In this document: positions 1-8,775 of the stretch, one piece after another | Position numbering within the stretch: the first letter of the stretch is position 1 | Layout: the number at the start of each line of letters is the position of its first letter | Assembly: GCF_002006995.1 (NCBI RefSeq) | Contig: NZ_MRUL01000006.1 | Location: 1-64,000 of the forward strand | Direction of reading: 5' to 3' | DNA: 64,000 nucleotides | DNA from: Izhakiella australiensis | Lineage (GTDB): Bacteria > Pseudomonadota > Gammaproteobacteria > Enterobacterales > Enterobacteriaceae | Notes under the pieces: model-generated | What the model was told of the DNA's origin: nothing | What the model saw: the letters and a program-made list of their open reading frames with translations, nothing else | Databases searched by the model: none | Translations under genes and position numbers: made by a program

Positions 1-112
1 AGACTTGATACATCAAATAGTTTTGCGATATCAATCCTGCGAGTGCCCACACAGATTGTCTGATAAATTGTTAAAGAGCGTGCGACGCGGCGTGCAGCCT
101 GCTGTCGCGAGG
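1..112 (-). ncRNA. rRNA operon 5' leader (partial, runs off left edge)
   Basis: On the minus strand this is the transcribed leader of an rRNA operon, downstream of the P2 promoter. It carries the boxA antitermination element (GCTCTTTAACAA, complement of 68-79), followed by the conserved leader segment that in enterobacteria reads ATCAGACAATCTGTGTGGGC (complement of about 45-64). The 16S gene itself begins beyond the left edge. The position after gmhB matches rrnH of E. coli. Confidence 0.85.
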
Positions 113-118
113 TGGCGT

Positions 119-146
119 ATATTACGCACCACCGCTGAAGAGTCAA
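119..146 (-). promoter_or_regulatory. rrn P2 promoter
   Basis: Minus-strand -35 TTGACT (146-141) and -10 TAATAT (124-119) are separated by 16 bp and followed by a GC-rich discriminator. This layout is characteristic of the growth-rate controlled rrn P2 promoter. It lies about 95 bp downstream of P1. Confidence 0.85.
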
Positions 147-239
147 GAATTTTTTCCTTAATCTTCATCAGAAAATGAATCACTTCACTCTCCTGCCAAC
201 CCGGCCAGCGTTGCCGCTGTACCCTGTCAGTGGAGGCGC

Positions 240-300
240 ATTATAGGGGGGAATTTTTATAGCGCAAGCGTAAAGTTCAACTTTATTTGCCGTCCGCTGA
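240..300 (-). promoter_or_regulatory. rrn P1 promoter with A/T-rich upstream element
   Basis: Minus-strand -35 TTGCGC (267-262), 16 bp spacer, perfect -10 TATAAT (245-240) and a GC-rich discriminator (GCGCCTCC) fit rrn P1, the stringently controlled promoter. The bases just upstream (268-300) are rich in A and T tracts, as expected for an UP element. Fis sites would lie further upstream, inside gmhB, and were not resolved. Confidence 0.85.
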
Positions 301-323
301 AAATTAGAGCAAACCCGGCGGTT

Positions 324-884
324 TTAGCCCTGACGAATGCGGGCAGGCAAATCAGCAAGGCTTTCAATCACCCAGTCAGCAGCAGCCTGCGACTCCGCCG
401 TCACCGGCTTGCCGGTACGCACCAGCGCTTTTTTACCCACGCCTGCCGCTGCTGCCGCCTGCATATCTTCAAGCTTGTCACCCACCATAATGGAACGGGC
501 CATATCAATCCTGAGATATTTTTGTGCATCGAGCAGCATACCCGGCTGCGGCTTACGGCAGTTACACGCCTGGCGAAACGCGTCAATGCTGCCTTGCGGA
601 TGATGCGGACAATAATAGATACCATCGAGATCCACATCGCGATCGGCTAATGACCAGTCCATCCACTCGGTAAGCTGCGCGAAATCCTCCTCGCTGAACA
701 TACCGCGAGCGATGCCGGACTGATTGGTGACCAGCACCAGTAAATAGCCCATTTCTTTGAGTTCGCGCAGGGCTTCGATCGCACCATCAATAAACTCAAA
801 GTTATCTATCTCATAGACATAGCCGTGATCGACATTAAGGGTGCCATCACGATCCAGAAATATTGCGGGTAGAAGATCGGCCAC
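324..884 (-). CDS. gmhB: D-glycero-beta-D-manno-heptose-1,7-bisphosphate 7-phosphatase
   Basis: Cytoplasmic HAD-family phosphatase that removes the 7-phosphate during ADP-heptose synthesis for the LPS inner core. The N-terminal catalytic motif DRDGTLN (about residues 11-17), the TNQSGI motif (about 53-58), the Cys/His zinc-loop residues (YYCPHH and CNCR, about 91-110) and GDKLEDM (about 136-142) are all present. Length is 186 aa against 191 in E. coli. The start is GTG (884-882) with AGGAG six bases upstream. It is divergent from metN and directly precedes an rrn operon, as in E. coli. Confidence 0.97.
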   Translation of the reverse strand: MADLLPAIFLDRDGTLNVDHGYVYEIDNFEFIDGAIEALRELKEMGYLLVLVTNQSGIARGMFSEEDFAQLTEWMDWSLADRDVDLDGIYYCPHHPQGSIDAFRQACNCRKPQPGMLLDAQKYLRIDMARSIMVGDKLEDMQAAAAAGVGKKALVRTGKPVTAESQAAADWVIESLADLPARIRQG

Positions 885-973
885 GTAGAAACTCCTGCTA
901 CAAAAGATGGCGCAAAGTATCGCATGATTACATATAAAGAGAGAATGCCAGTTTGATTAACTTCGATTGATTT

Positions 974-1005
974 AGACGTCTGGATACCTTACCATCCAGA
1001 CCACA
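974..1005 (+). promoter_or_regulatory. Tandem MetJ boxes upstream of metN
   Basis: A perfect met box AGACGTCT (974-981) begins a run of adjacent 8-mers: GGATACCT (982-989), TACCATCC (990-997) and AGACCACA (998-1005), the last three degenerate. MetJ binds arrays of such 8-mers cooperatively, and metNIQ is a known MetJ target in E. coli. The array lies about 70 bp before the metN start. Repression by MetJ with S-adenosylmethionine is inferred from the sequence and the position. Confidence 0.7.
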
Positions 1006-1073
1006 ACGTTATTTTATCGCCAAAGATATCCGAATATAGCGGATGAATTTTTTTAGATTGCACATATAAGCTA

Positions 1074-2105
1074 ATGATTAAACTGTCGAATATTACCAAA
1101 GTCTTCCAGCAGGGAGCGCGGCGCATTACGGCGCTGGCCGATGTTAGCCTGCACGTACCCGCTGGACAAATTTACGGGGTTATCGGTGCGTCGGGCGCCG
1201 GAAAAAGCACCCTGATTCGCTGCGTGAACCTGCTGGAGCGGCCGACGTCCGGCAGCGTTACGGTTGACGGCGTTGAGCTCACCCACCTTTCAGAAGGCAA
1301 ACTGATCCAGGCGCGTCGCCAGATCGGTATGATATTTCAACACTTTAATTTACTTAACTCCCGCACGGTGTTTGGTAACGTCGCTCTGCCGCTGGAGCTG
1401 GATAACACGCCGCGCGCCGAGATCAAACGACGCGTCACTGAACTGCTGGATCTGGTTGGCCTGGCCGATAAAAAAGACGTCTGGCCGGCAAACCTTTCCG
1501 GCGGACAAAAGCAGCGCGTCGCCATTGCGCGCGCGCTGGCAAGCGATCCGAAGGTTCTGCTGTGCGATGAAGCCACCAGCGCCCTTGACCCGGCGACCAC
1601 GCGCTCTATTCTTGAACTACTGAAAGATATTAATCGGCGCCTCGGGCTGACCATTTTGCTGATTACCCATGAAATGGACGTCGTTAAGCGTATTTGCGAT
1701 CGGGTCGCCGTTATCAGCGACGGACAGCTGATCGAACAGGACAGCGTTAGCGAAGTGTTTTCTCATCCGAAAACCCCGCTGGCCCAGCAATTTATCCGCT
1801 CCACGCTGCACCTCGATATTCCGGACGATTACATCCAGCGTATGAAAGCGGAAAAAGGCCCGGACCTGATGCCGCTACTGCAGCTGGAGTTTACCGGCCA
1901 GTCCGTCGACGCCCCGCTGCTTTCTCAAGCCGCGCGTCGTTTTAACGTTAACAACAACATTATCAGCGCGCAGATGGATTACGCCGGCGGCGTGAAATTC
2001 GGCATTATGCTGGCAGAAATTGATGGAGAAGACGATGACGTGGCAGCCGCGATCGCCTTCCTGCAGGAGCACCATGTGAAAGTAGAGGTTCTGGGCTATG
2101 TCTGA
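1074..2105 (+). CDS. metN: Methionine ABC transporter ATP-binding protein
   Basis: ATPase of the MetNIQ importer for D- and L-methionine, acting on the cytoplasmic face of the inner membrane. Walker A is GASGAGKS (about 38-45), the ABC signature LSGGQ (about 140-144), Walker B LLCDEA (about 161-166) and the switch His in LLITHE. The C-terminal region (about 265-343) is the ferredoxin-like ACT/NIL domain through which internal methionine inhibits transport. Length is 343 aa, as in E. coli. It overlaps metI by 8 bp, and the MET boxes upstream imply MetJ control. Confidence 0.98.
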   Translation: MIKLSNITKVFQQGARRITALADVSLHVPAGQIYGVIGASGAGKSTLIRCVNLLERPTSGSVTVDGVELTHLSEGKLIQARRQIGMIFQHFNLLNSRTVFGNVALPLELDNTPRAEIKRRVTELLDLVGLADKKDVWPANLSGGQKQRVAIARALASDPKVLLCDEATSALDPATTRSILELLKDINRRLGLTILLITHEMDVVKRICDRVAVISDGQLIEQDSVSEVFSHPKTPLAQQFIRSTLHLDIPDDYIQRMKAEKGPDLMPLLQLEFTGQSVDAPLLSQAARRFNVNNNIISAQMDYAGGVKFGIMLAEIDGEDDDVAAAIAFLQEHHVKVEVLGYV

Positions 2106-2751
2106 GGGAATGATTTGGATCCTGGTTCGGGGCCTGGGTGAAACCCTGACTATGACCTTCGTTTCGGGCTTTCTGGGTTTTGTCATTGGCCTGCCTTTTG
2201 GCGTATTGCTGTACGTCACCCGCCGCGGCCAGATAATGGAAAACGCAAAGCTGAATCGTATTACATCAATCATCGTTAATATTTTTCGCTCGATACCGTT
2301 CATCATTCTGCTGGTGTGGATGATCCCTTTCACCCGACTGGTGGTAGGCACATCGATTGGGCTGCAGGCAGTGATTGTTCCCCTTACCGTTGGGGCCGCG
2401 CCGTTTATCGCGCGCATGGTGGAAAACACCCTGCTGGAACTGCCAACCGGATTGATTGAAGCATCACGGGCAATGGGCGCCACGCCCCTGCAGATTATCC
2501 GCAAGGTGCTGCTACCTGAAGCCCTGCCCGGCCTGATTAATGCGGCGACCATCACCCTTATCACGCTGGTTGGCTATTCGGCTATGGGCGGTGCTGTAGG
2601 TGCGGGCGGTCTGGGGCAGATTGGCATTCAGTACGGCTACAATACTTATAACCCGCCGGTGATGAACACGGTTCTGATTCTGCTTATCATTCTGGTCTGG
2701 TTAATTCAGTTTTGTGGCGATCGCATTGTTCGTGCGGTCACTCACAAGTAA
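2098..2751 (+). CDS. metI: Methionine ABC transporter permease
   Basis: Inner-membrane permease of MetNIQ, 217 aa with about five hydrophobic helices. The coupling-helix EAA motif is seen as [14 protein letters not shown] (about residues 121-134), followed by a conserved glycine-rich stretch ([12 protein letters not shown], about 162-173). It starts inside the end of metN (8-bp overlap), so the two are translationally coupled, and metQ follows after 37 bp. Confidence 0.98.
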   Translation: MSEGMIWILVRGLGETLTMTFVSGFLGFVIGLPFGVLLYVTRRGQIMENAKLNRITSIIVNIFRSIPFIILLVWMIPFTRLVVGTSIGLQAVIVPLTVGAAPFIARMVENTLLELPTGLIEASRAMGATPLQIIRKVLLPEALPGLINAATITLITLVGYSAMGGAVGAGGLGQIGIQYGYNTYNPPVMNTVLILLIILVWLIQFCGDRIVRAVTHK

Positions 2752-2788
2752 CGTGAAACACAACACAGTAGATTATTGAGGAAGGGAT

Positions 2789-3601
2789 ATGTCTAAATTT
2801 AAAAAAGTTGCAGCTCTGGGTGCGTTAATTGGTGCGTTGGCAATCGCCGGCTGCGGTCAGAAAGAGAAAGATCCGAACCATATTAAAGTCGGCGTGATTA
2901 CCGGCGCCGAACAGCAGGTTGCTGAGGTAGCGCAGAAGGTTGCCAAAGAAAAATATGGTCTTGATGTCGAGCTGGTCAGCTTTAACGATTATGTGCTGCC
3001 CAACGAAGCGCTGAGCAAAGGCGATATCGATGCGAACGCCTTCCAGCATAAGCCTTACCTGGATCAGCAAATCAAAGATCGCGGCTACAAGCTGGTTCCG
3101 GTCGGAAATACCTTCGTTTACCCTATCGCTGGCTACTCGAAAAAAATCAAATCCCTTGATGAACTGCAGGATGGCGCGCAGATCGCCATTCCCAATGACC
3201 CGACCAACCTCGGTCGCTCCCTGCTGCTGCTGCAGAAAGTGGGCCTGATCAAGCTGAAAGATGGCGTTGGCCTGCTGCCGACCGTACTGGACGTAGTTGA
3301 CAATCCGAAACACCTTAAACTGGTGGAACTGGAAGCCCCTCAACTGCCGCGTTCACTTGACGATCAGCAGATCGCCCTGGCGGTTATCAATACCACCTAT
3401 GCCAGCCAGATCGGCCTGACGCCAACCAAAGATGGTCTGTTTGTTGAGGACAAAGATTCTCCTTACGTGAACCTGATCGTTGCGCGTGAAGACAACAAAG
3501 ACGCAGAGAATGTCAAAAAGTTTGTTCAGGCTTATCAGTCTGACGAAGTTAACGAAGCAGCTAACAAAATCTTTAACGGTGGTGCGGTTAAAGGCTGGTA
3601 A
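2789..3601 (+). CDS. metQ: Methionine-binding lipoprotein
   Basis: Periplasmic substrate-binding lipoprotein of the methionine importer, 270 aa. The N-terminus has a lipoprotein signal with lipobox LAIAGC (Cys at about residue 22), followed by the NlpA-family solute-binding fold beginning with IKVGVITGAEQQV. Last gene of the metNIQ operon, with GAGGAAGG upstream of the ATG. A strong terminator follows at 3652-3680. Confidence 0.97.
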   Translation: MSKFKKVAALGALIGALAIAGCGQKEKDPNHIKVGVITGAEQQVAEVAQKVAKEKYGLDVELVSFNDYVLPNEALSKGDIDANAFQHKPYLDQQIKDRGYKLVPVGNTFVYPIAGYSKKIKSLDELQDGAQIAIPNDPTNLGRSLLLLQKVGLIKLKDGVGLLPTVLDVVDNPKHLKLVELEAPQLPRSLDDQQIALAVINTTYASQIGLTPTKDGLFVEDKDSPYVNLIVAREDNKDAENVKKFVQAYQSDEVNEAANKIFNGGAVKGW

Positions 3602-3651
3602 TCTCTGGTAACAGCTGCACATTCGCTGCAGAAACTGAGCCAAACGTAAAA

Positions 3652-3680
3652 AGAGCGGGCCTGGCCCGCTCTGTTATTTT
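3652..3680 (+). terminator. Terminator of metNIQ
   Basis: The arms AGAGCGGGCC (3652-3661) and GGCCCGCTCT (3663-3672) form a GC-rich hairpin, followed by the T-rich tail GTTATTTT. It lies 50 bp after the metQ stop. Confidence 0.85.
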
Positions 3681-3752
3681 ATGCTGTCTTCTTGTTATTT
3701 TTCCGATTGCTTGCTTCAATAACGCAACTTTTTAGAACATGAGGATTTTCCC

Positions 3753-4154
3753 ATGCGCGCATTGCCACTCTGTCTGTTAGCGCTGATGCTGACGGGGTGT
3801 TCACTGCATAAATCCCCTGCACCGGTGAAGAGCAGGCCACTGTTTTCGCAGCCGGGAAGCCCTGTGCACAGTAAACCGGCCCCGCGCCCGCCTCAGGTGG
3901 CGATTTATACCGATGCAGCCGATCTGGTAAGCAAACCGTTTCGCGACCTTGGCGAAGTTTCCGGCGAGGATTGTCAAAGTTCCACCCAGGACTCCCCGGC
4001 CAATATCAATACCGCACGTAAGCGCATGCAAATCCGCGCCTCCACGATGAAAGCTAACGCGGTGCTGTTGCATAAGTGCGAAATTGTTACCACCACTTCC
4101 GGATGTTACCGCCAGGCGGTATGTCAGGGATCGGCGCTTAAAACGACCAAATGA
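3753..4154 (+). CDS. rcsF: Rcs stress-sensing outer membrane lipoprotein
   Basis: RcsF signals envelope and LPS damage to the Rcs phosphorelay through IgaA and threads through BamA-OMP complexes. Length is 133 aa (134 in E. coli). Lipobox LTGC (Cys16), then a proline-rich disordered linker (about 20-50), then the folded domain with four Cys (CQSS, HKCE, GCYR, VCQG) that form nonconsecutive disulfides in E. coli. ATGAGGA precedes the start. It stands between metQ and trmO as in E. coli. Confidence 0.96.
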   Translation: MRALPLCLLALMLTGCSLHKSPAPVKSRPLFSQPGSPVHSKPAPRPPQVAIYTDAADLVSKPFRDLGEVSGEDCQSSTQDSPANINTARKRMQIRASTMKANAVLLHKCEIVTTTSGCYRQAVCQGSALKTTK

Positions 4155-4212
4155 CGCGAATAAAGCCCAGGGTTCTCTGTAGCGACAGCTCCCCTCCACT
4201 TCAGGCAATGGC

Positions 4213-4920
4213 ATGACGGCATTCTCTTTCCAGCCAATCGGCATTATTCACTCTCCGTGGAAAGAGAAGTTTGCCGTGCCGCGCCAGCCGGGCCTGATCG
4301 CTGACGGCGGCGGAACGCTGGAGCTGTTGCCGCCCTATAATCAACCAGAAGCTGTACGAGGCCTGGAGTCCTTCAGCCATCTCTGGCTATTATTTATTTT
4401 TCATCAGACGCAGCAGGCTGGCTGGCGACCAACCGTGCGCCCTCCTCGCCTCGGCGGCAATACGCGCATGGGCGTATTCGCTACGCGCTCAACGTTTCGC
4501 CCTAACCCGATCGGAATGTCGCTGGTGGCGTTAAAGCGCGTTGAAATCGAGGGCGGCAACGTGAAATTGCAGCTGGGCAGCCTCGATCTGATCGACGGTA
4601 CGCCGGTGGTGGATATTAAACCTTACCTGCCGTTTGCCGAAGCGCTGCCGGATGCCCAGGCCGGTTTTGCTCAGCAGGCGCCCGCAGCCATGATGCCGGT
4701 CAGCTTTTCCGCCCGCGCCCTCGAGCAAATTGCCGGCCAGTGTCAGCGCTATCCCGACCTCAGGCGTTTTATTACGCAAGTACTGGCTCAGGATCCGCGT
4801 CCGGCCTACCGTAAAGGTGCCGAAGCCGGGCGCGAATACGCAGCCTGGCTGCTCGACTTTAACGTCCGCTGGCGCATTACCGACTCGGGAACGGAAGTTA
4901 TTGCGGTCGATCCGCGCTAA
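4213..4920 (+). CDS. trmO: tRNA (adenine-N6)-methyltransferase TrmO
   Basis: S-adenosylmethionine-dependent methyltransferase that N6-methylates t6A37 in tRNA-Thr(GGU). Length is 235 aa, as in E. coli YaeB. The family hallmarks FQPIGIIHSPW at the N-terminus and the TRSTFRPNPIGMS motif (about 93-105) are present, in the beta-barrel UPF0066/TsaA domain, followed by a C-terminal domain ending in the YAAWL region. It starts 59 bp after rcsF, and proS follows. Confidence 0.95.
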   Translation: MTAFSFQPIGIIHSPWKEKFAVPRQPGLIADGGGTLELLPPYNQPEAVRGLESFSHLWLLFIFHQTQQAGWRPTVRPPRLGGNTRMGVFATRSTFRPNPIGMSLVALKRVEIEGGNVKLQLGSLDLIDGTPVVDIKPYLPFAEALPDAQAGFAQQAPAAMMPVSFSARALEQIAGQCQRYPDLRRFITQVLAQDPRPAYRKGAEAGREYAAWLLDFNVRWRITDSGTEVIAVDPR

Positions 4921-5028
4921 TTTATGTCACATACTCTTTTTGCATACTGCACACGCTGGTAAACTAGCCCCCACTCTTTTTTCGATTGTCTGACGTCGAT
5001 ATTTTCCGCATAACTGGAACCGTAACCC

Positions 5029-6747
5029 ATGCGCACTACTCAATACCTGCTCTCCACGCTGAAGGAGACTCCCGCTGATGCCGAAGTGATCAGCCACCAG
5101 CTGATGCTACGCGCTGGCATGATCCGCAAACTTGCTTCTGGCCTGTATACCTGGTTACCAACCGGTCTGCGCGTGCTGAAAAAAGTTGAGAATATCGTAC
5201 GTGAAGAGATGAACAACGCCGGGGCGATCGAAATTTCCATGCCGGTGGTGCAGCCAGCCGATCTGTGGCAGGAGAGTGGACGCTGGGAGCAATACGGTCC
5301 TGAGCTGCTGCGCTTCGTTGACCGCGGTGAACGTCCGTTCGTGTTAGGGCCAACGCATGAAGAGGTCATCACCGACCTGATCAGAAATGAACTAAGCTCT
5401 TACAAGCAGCTGCCGATTAATTTGTTCCAGATCCAGACCAAGTTCCGTGACGAAGTGCGCCCGCGCTTTGGCGTCATGCGCTCACGCGAATTTATTATGA
5501 AAGATGCTTATTCATTTCATACCACGCAGGAATCGCTCCAGCAAACCTATGAGGTGATGTACCGCGCCTATAGCCAGAGTTTCAGCCGTATGGGGCTGGA
5601 TTTCCGCGCGGTGCAGGCCGATACCGGCTCTATTGGCGGCAGTGCCTCCCATGAATTTCAGGTGCTGGCACAAAGCGGCGAAGATGCCATCGTCTTTTCT
5701 ACCGCGTCAGACTATGCAGCGAATATTGAGCTGGCAGAAGCCGTTGCCCCGCAGGCAGAGCGTGCGGCGCCGGCACAGGCGCTGAGTCAAATCGACACGC
5801 CTGATACCAAAACTATTGCCGATCTGGTCGCTCGCTTTAACCTGCCGATTGAAAAAACCATCAAAACGCTGATGGTGAAAGCTACGCCGGAGAGCGGTCA
5901 TACGCTGGTCGCGCTGCTGGTGCGCGGCGACCATGAGCTGAATGAAGTGAAAGCGGAGAAAATTGATATCGTTGCCGCGCCGCTAACCTTTGCCAGCGAA
6001 GCGGAAATTCGCGCCCTGGTGAGTGCCGGTCCCGGCTCACTGGGTCCGGTTGGTTTAAACCTGCCGGTTGTGGCAGACCGTTCCGTGGCGGTAATGAGCG
6101 ACTTCAGCGCAGGCGCCAATATTGACGGCAAGCATTATGTCGGCATCAACTGGCAGCGCGATCTGCCGCTGCCGCAGGTAGCCGACATTCGCAGCGTGGT
6201 AGAAGGCGACATCAGCCCGGATGGTCAGGGTACACTGCTGATCAAACGCGGTATCGAGGTGGGTCATATCTTCCAGCTGGGAACCAAGTATTCCGACGCG
6301 CTGAAGGCCTCAGTACAGGGTGAAGATGGCCGCAATCAGGTGATGACCATGGGCTGCTACGGCATTGGCATTACCCGGGTAGTTGCCGCCGCTATCGAAC
6401 AAAATCACGACGAACGCGGCATTATCTGGACTGAAGCCCTGGCGCCGTTCAACGTGGCGATTCTGCCGATGAACATGCACAAGTCCTTCCGGGTGAAAGA
6501 AGCGGCGGAAGACCTCTATGCCAGGCTGCGTGCTCAGGGCATTGACGTGATTCTCGACGATCGCAAAGAGCGCCCCGGCGTGATGTTCGCCGATATGGAA
6601 CTGATCGGCGTACCGCATACGGTCGTCATCGGCGATCGCAATCTCGACAACGACGAAGTTGAATATAAGCATCGTCGTGAAGGTGAGAAGAAGATGATCA
6701 AAGCCGACCAAATCGTCGACCTGCTGGTGAAAGCGATCAAAGGCTGA
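5029..6747 (+). CDS. proS: Prolyl-tRNA synthetase
   Basis: Class II aminoacyl-tRNA synthetase charging tRNA-Pro; 572 aa, the same as E. coli. Bacterial-type architecture: catalytic core with motif 2 around [17 protein letters not shown] (about 144-160), an inserted editing (INS) domain at about 225-405 that hydrolyses Ala-tRNA-Pro, motif 3 [10 protein letters not shown] (about 443-452) and a C-terminal anticodon-binding domain (about 475-572). Monocistronic, with its own terminator just downstream. Confidence 0.98.
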   Translation: MRTTQYLLSTLKETPADAEVISHQLMLRAGMIRKLASGLYTWLPTGLRVLKKVENIVREEMNNAGAIEISMPVVQPADLWQESGRWEQYGPELLRFVDRGERPFVLGPTHEEVITDLIRNELSSYKQLPINLFQIQTKFRDEVRPRFGVMRSREFIMKDAYSFHTTQESLQQTYEVMYRAYSQSFSRMGLDFRAVQADTGSIGGSASHEFQVLAQSGEDAIVFSTASDYAANIELAEAVAPQAERAAPAQALSQIDTPDTKTIADLVARFNLPIEKTIKTLMVKATPESGHTLVALLVRGDHELNEVKAEKIDIVAAPLTFASEAEIRALVSAGPGSLGPVGLNLPVVADRSVAVMSDFSAGANIDGKHYVGINWQRDLPLPQVADIRSVVEGDISPDGQGTLLIKRGIEVGHIFQLGTKYSDALKASVQGEDGRNQVMTMGCYGIGITRVVAAAIEQNHDERGIIWTEALAPFNVAILPMNMHKSFRVKEAAEDLYARLRAQGIDVILDDRKERPGVMFADMELIGVPHTVVIGDRNLDNDEVEYKHRREGEKKMIKADQIVDLLVKAIKG

Positions 6748-6773
6748 GCAAACGGCTACGGTCAGGTAGAAAT

Positions 6774-6800
6774 AACCCCGCTGCGGCGGGGTTTCTTTTT
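6774..6800 (+). terminator. Terminator of proS
   Basis: Hairpin arms AACCCCGC (6774-6781) and GCGGGGTT (6786-6793) with a TGCG loop, followed by TCTTTTT. It lies 27 bp after the proS stop. Confidence 0.9.
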
Positions 6801-6837
6801 GCCTGAGCTGACGGGCATGCCCTGTCGCTTACGGCGG

Positions 6838-7260
6838 CTATTCTGAAATTTTACGCACGCGCCCGCGCAGCGATTTGGTCTGCGACTTCTGCGCTTTGCC
6901 TTCCAGCCGACGCTTCTTTGACGCCAATGTCGGGCGCGTGGCTCGCCTGGCCTTTTCTACCCGGGTTAAATCACGAATCAGACTTTCAAGTCGCTGCAGC
7001 GCGTCCTGCCGGTTCAGCTCCTGGCTTCGATGCTGCTGAGCCTTAATTACGATCATCCCGTCCTGGGTAATCAGGTGATGACTGGCGGCAAGCAGTCGCG
7101 ACTTATAAAAATCGGGCAGCGTTGACGCGCGGATATCAAAACGCAGATGCACCGCCGTGGCATTCTTATTGACATGTTGCCCGCCGGCGCCCTGTGCGCG
7201 GATCGCCGTTATCTCGATCTCATCACTATGAATAACGGCGCTGCGCGACAGCACGATCAT
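6838..7260 (-). CDS. arfB: Alternative ribosome-rescue factor / peptidyl-tRNA hydrolase
   Basis: ArfB (YaeJ) rescues ribosomes stalled on non-stop mRNA: its C-terminal basic tail enters the empty mRNA channel and the GGQ motif hydrolyses the peptidyl-tRNA. Length is 140 aa, as in E. coli. GAGGQH is at about residues 25-30, and the last 35 residues are Lys/Arg-rich. It overlaps yaeQ by 4 bp (ATGA), so the two are coupled. E. coli has nlpE and yaeF between this gene and proS; only 90 bp separate the two genes here. Confidence 0.96.
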   Translation of the reverse strand: MIVLSRSAVIHSDEIEITAIRAQGAGGQHVNKNATAVHLRFDIRASTLPDFYKSRLLAASHHLITQDGMIVIKAQQHRSQELNRQDALQRLESLIRDLTRVEKARRATRPTLASKKRRLEGKAQKSQTKSLRGRVRKISE

Positions 7261-7811
7261 GTTAATTCACCTTCTATCAGCCAGTCTGTGAGCTTTATTT
7301 CCGCATGGCGTTCGGCATCAGAAAGCCAGATGATACCATCCTGAAGCGTTGCCTGTAGCGACATCGAGCGCGCAGCAAAAGAAACCAGCGTAGCTAACTG
7401 CTGATCATCAATATAGCGCACGCTCAGATTCGCCAGACGAGCCAGCTTATCACGCTGCTGCGGCCACCAGACGGCCGCGGCCCGCGAGCTGTATACATAC
7501 AAGTAAACGCGCCCGGCGCGCGCGCTGGCTTTTTTCATTCTCTTTTCGTCAGGCAATCCCAGATCGATCCACTGTTCAATTTGCTGACTATCGCTCAGTA
7601 ACCAGAGTTCGGGTTCATCATCCGCGCAGAGGCCGCGGGTAAACTGCAGCCGCTCGTCAGCATGGCAGATCCACGCCAGCAGGCGTAGCATCATCCTTTC
7701 TTCCGTTTCCGATGGATGCCTCGCAAGGGTTAACGAAACATCTAGAAAACGGTTACGATCCATATCAGCAACGTTTAGCTGGGCTTTATAGATTGTCGCT
7801 TTCAGCGCCAT
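7257..7811 (-). CDS. yaeQ: YaeQ family protein
   Basis: Conserved proteobacterial protein of the YaeQ family, which has a PD-(D/E)XK nuclease-like fold; its biochemical role is unsettled. Length is 184 aa (181 in E. coli). The conserved N-terminus [10 protein letters not shown] and the stretch [11 protein letters not shown] (about 60-70) are present. First gene of a two-gene unit with arfB; yaeP is divergent. Confidence 0.93.
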   Translation of the reverse strand: MALKATIYKAQLNVADMDRNRFLDVSLTLARHPSETEERMMLRLLAWICHADERLQFTRGLCADDEPELWLLSDSQQIEQWIDLGLPDEKRMKKASARAGRVYLYVYSSRAAAVWWPQQRDKLARLANLSVRYIDDQQLATLVSFAARSMSLQATLQDGIIWLSDAERHAEIKLTDWLIEGELT

Positions 7812-7944
7812 AGAGATCCCTAAATGAAGTCAGGTAGCAAGACCCGGAATCATATAGCAAAATCACCGCTGCCGGGCTGATTTCGCGTTAAAGCCTGTGC
7901 TATAGTCGCCGGAGCACCATAGAAAACTCTGCAAGGGGGTGCAA

Positions 7945-8151
7945 ATGCAACAGTATTGTGAATTAATTCGTCGCACCTACAGTGAAATCGCCAGCGGCGA
8001 CCTGGGCTATATCCCGGACGCGCTGGGATGTGCTCTCAAAGCGCTTAATGAGGTAGCGGCAAATAGTGAGCTACACTTTTCCATCAGGGAACAGGCAGCT
8101 TATGCTGCTGCAAACTTATTGGTGAGCGATTATGTTGACGAAAGAATATAA
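7945..8151 (+). CDS. yaeP: YaeP family protein
   Basis: Small conserved enterobacterial protein of unknown function, 68 aa (66 in E. coli). The stretches [20 protein letters not shown] and [14 protein letters not shown] are diagnostic. ATG 7945 is preferred over an in-frame GTG two codons earlier because AAGGGGG (7934-7940 region) then sits at normal spacing. It overlaps rof by 20 bp, as in E. coli. Confidence 0.9.
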   Translation: MQQYCELIRRTYSEIASGDLGYIPDALGCALKALNEVAANSELHFSIREQAAYAAANLLVSDYVDERI

Positions 8152-8392
8152 ACCCATCAATTGTGATGATTACGACCATCTCGAACTCGCCTGTCAGAAA
8201 GGTTGGACCCTGGTTCTGGAGTTAAAAAGCGGTGAGCAGCTGAAGGCGAAAGCCCTTGATATGGTATCCCGTAAAAAGGTGGAATATCTGGCTATCGATC
8301 TTTCCGGCGAAATCCGTGAATTACGTCTGGATCACATTGCCAGCTTTAGCCATCCGGAGCTTGGCACCGTGGTGGTCAGCGAGGACGATTAA
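8132..8392 (+). CDS. rof: Rho-binding antiterminator (Rof/YaeO)
   Basis: Rof binds the Rho hexamer and blocks Rho-dependent termination. Length is 86 aa (84 in E. coli). The signature [15 protein letters not shown] and the C-terminal stretch [18 protein letters not shown] are conserved and form a small Sm-like fold. The start lies inside the end of yaeP, implying coupled translation. Confidence 0.93.
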   Translation: MLTKEYKPINCDDYDHLELACQKGWTLVLELKSGEQLKAKALDMVSRKKVEYLAIDLSGEIRELRLDHIASFSHPELGTVVVSEDD

Positions 8393-8399
8393 CCTTTCA

Positions 8400-8420
8400 G
8401 GGCGACCGCTGAGGTCGCCC
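8400..8420. terminator. Hairpin after rof
   Basis: Perfect 8-bp arms GGGCGACC and GGTCGCCC around a GCTGA loop, 8 bp after the rof stop. No clear U-run follows on either strand, so it may be a weak terminator or an mRNA 3' end structure between the convergent rof and the cytochrome gene. Confidence 0.5.
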
Positions 8421-8457
8421 CAACCTGCCTTTACATCTCCCGATACTTCCCCGATTT

Positions 8458-8775
8458 TTATGGCTTCAGACTGGCATAGTATGCCGCCAGGTTTGCCATA
8501 TCCTCATCGCTCAGCCCGGCAACAAACGCCTTCATTACCTCCGCCTGACCGCCGCTGCGCCCACCGTTTTTATACGCCAGCAACGCCTGCAGCAGATAGC
8601 CTTCTTTTTGCCCGGCAAGGTCAGGATATACCGCCGCCGTTGCTTTGCCATTCGCGCCGTGACAGGCGCGACAGGCGGCTGACTTTTCCTCGCCCGCCTG
8701 CGGATTTCCGGCAGCCAGCGCAACCTCGCTTATCAGCATTGATAGCAGCACTATCATCCATATTGCTTTACTCAT
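8458..8775 (-). CDS. Small periplasmic class I cytochrome c (c553-like)
   Basis: A 105-aa secreted monoheme cytochrome. Signal peptide about 1-21 (ALA-A cleavage), heme attachment motif CRACH at 35-39 and probable axial Met81 (AEVMKAF), followed by the C-terminal helix typical of cytochrome c domains ([14 protein letters not shown]). It would act as a periplasmic electron carrier and needs Ccm maturation, encoded elsewhere. Its ATG overlaps the tilS stop (ATGA), so it is co-translated with tilS. E. coli has no cytochrome here. The redox partner is unknown. Confidence 0.85.
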   Translation of the reverse strand: MSKAIWMIVLLSMLISEVALAAGNPQAGEEKSAACRACHGANGKATAAVYPDLAGQKEGYLLQALLAYKNGGRSGGQAEVMKAFVAGLSDEDMANLAAYYASLKP

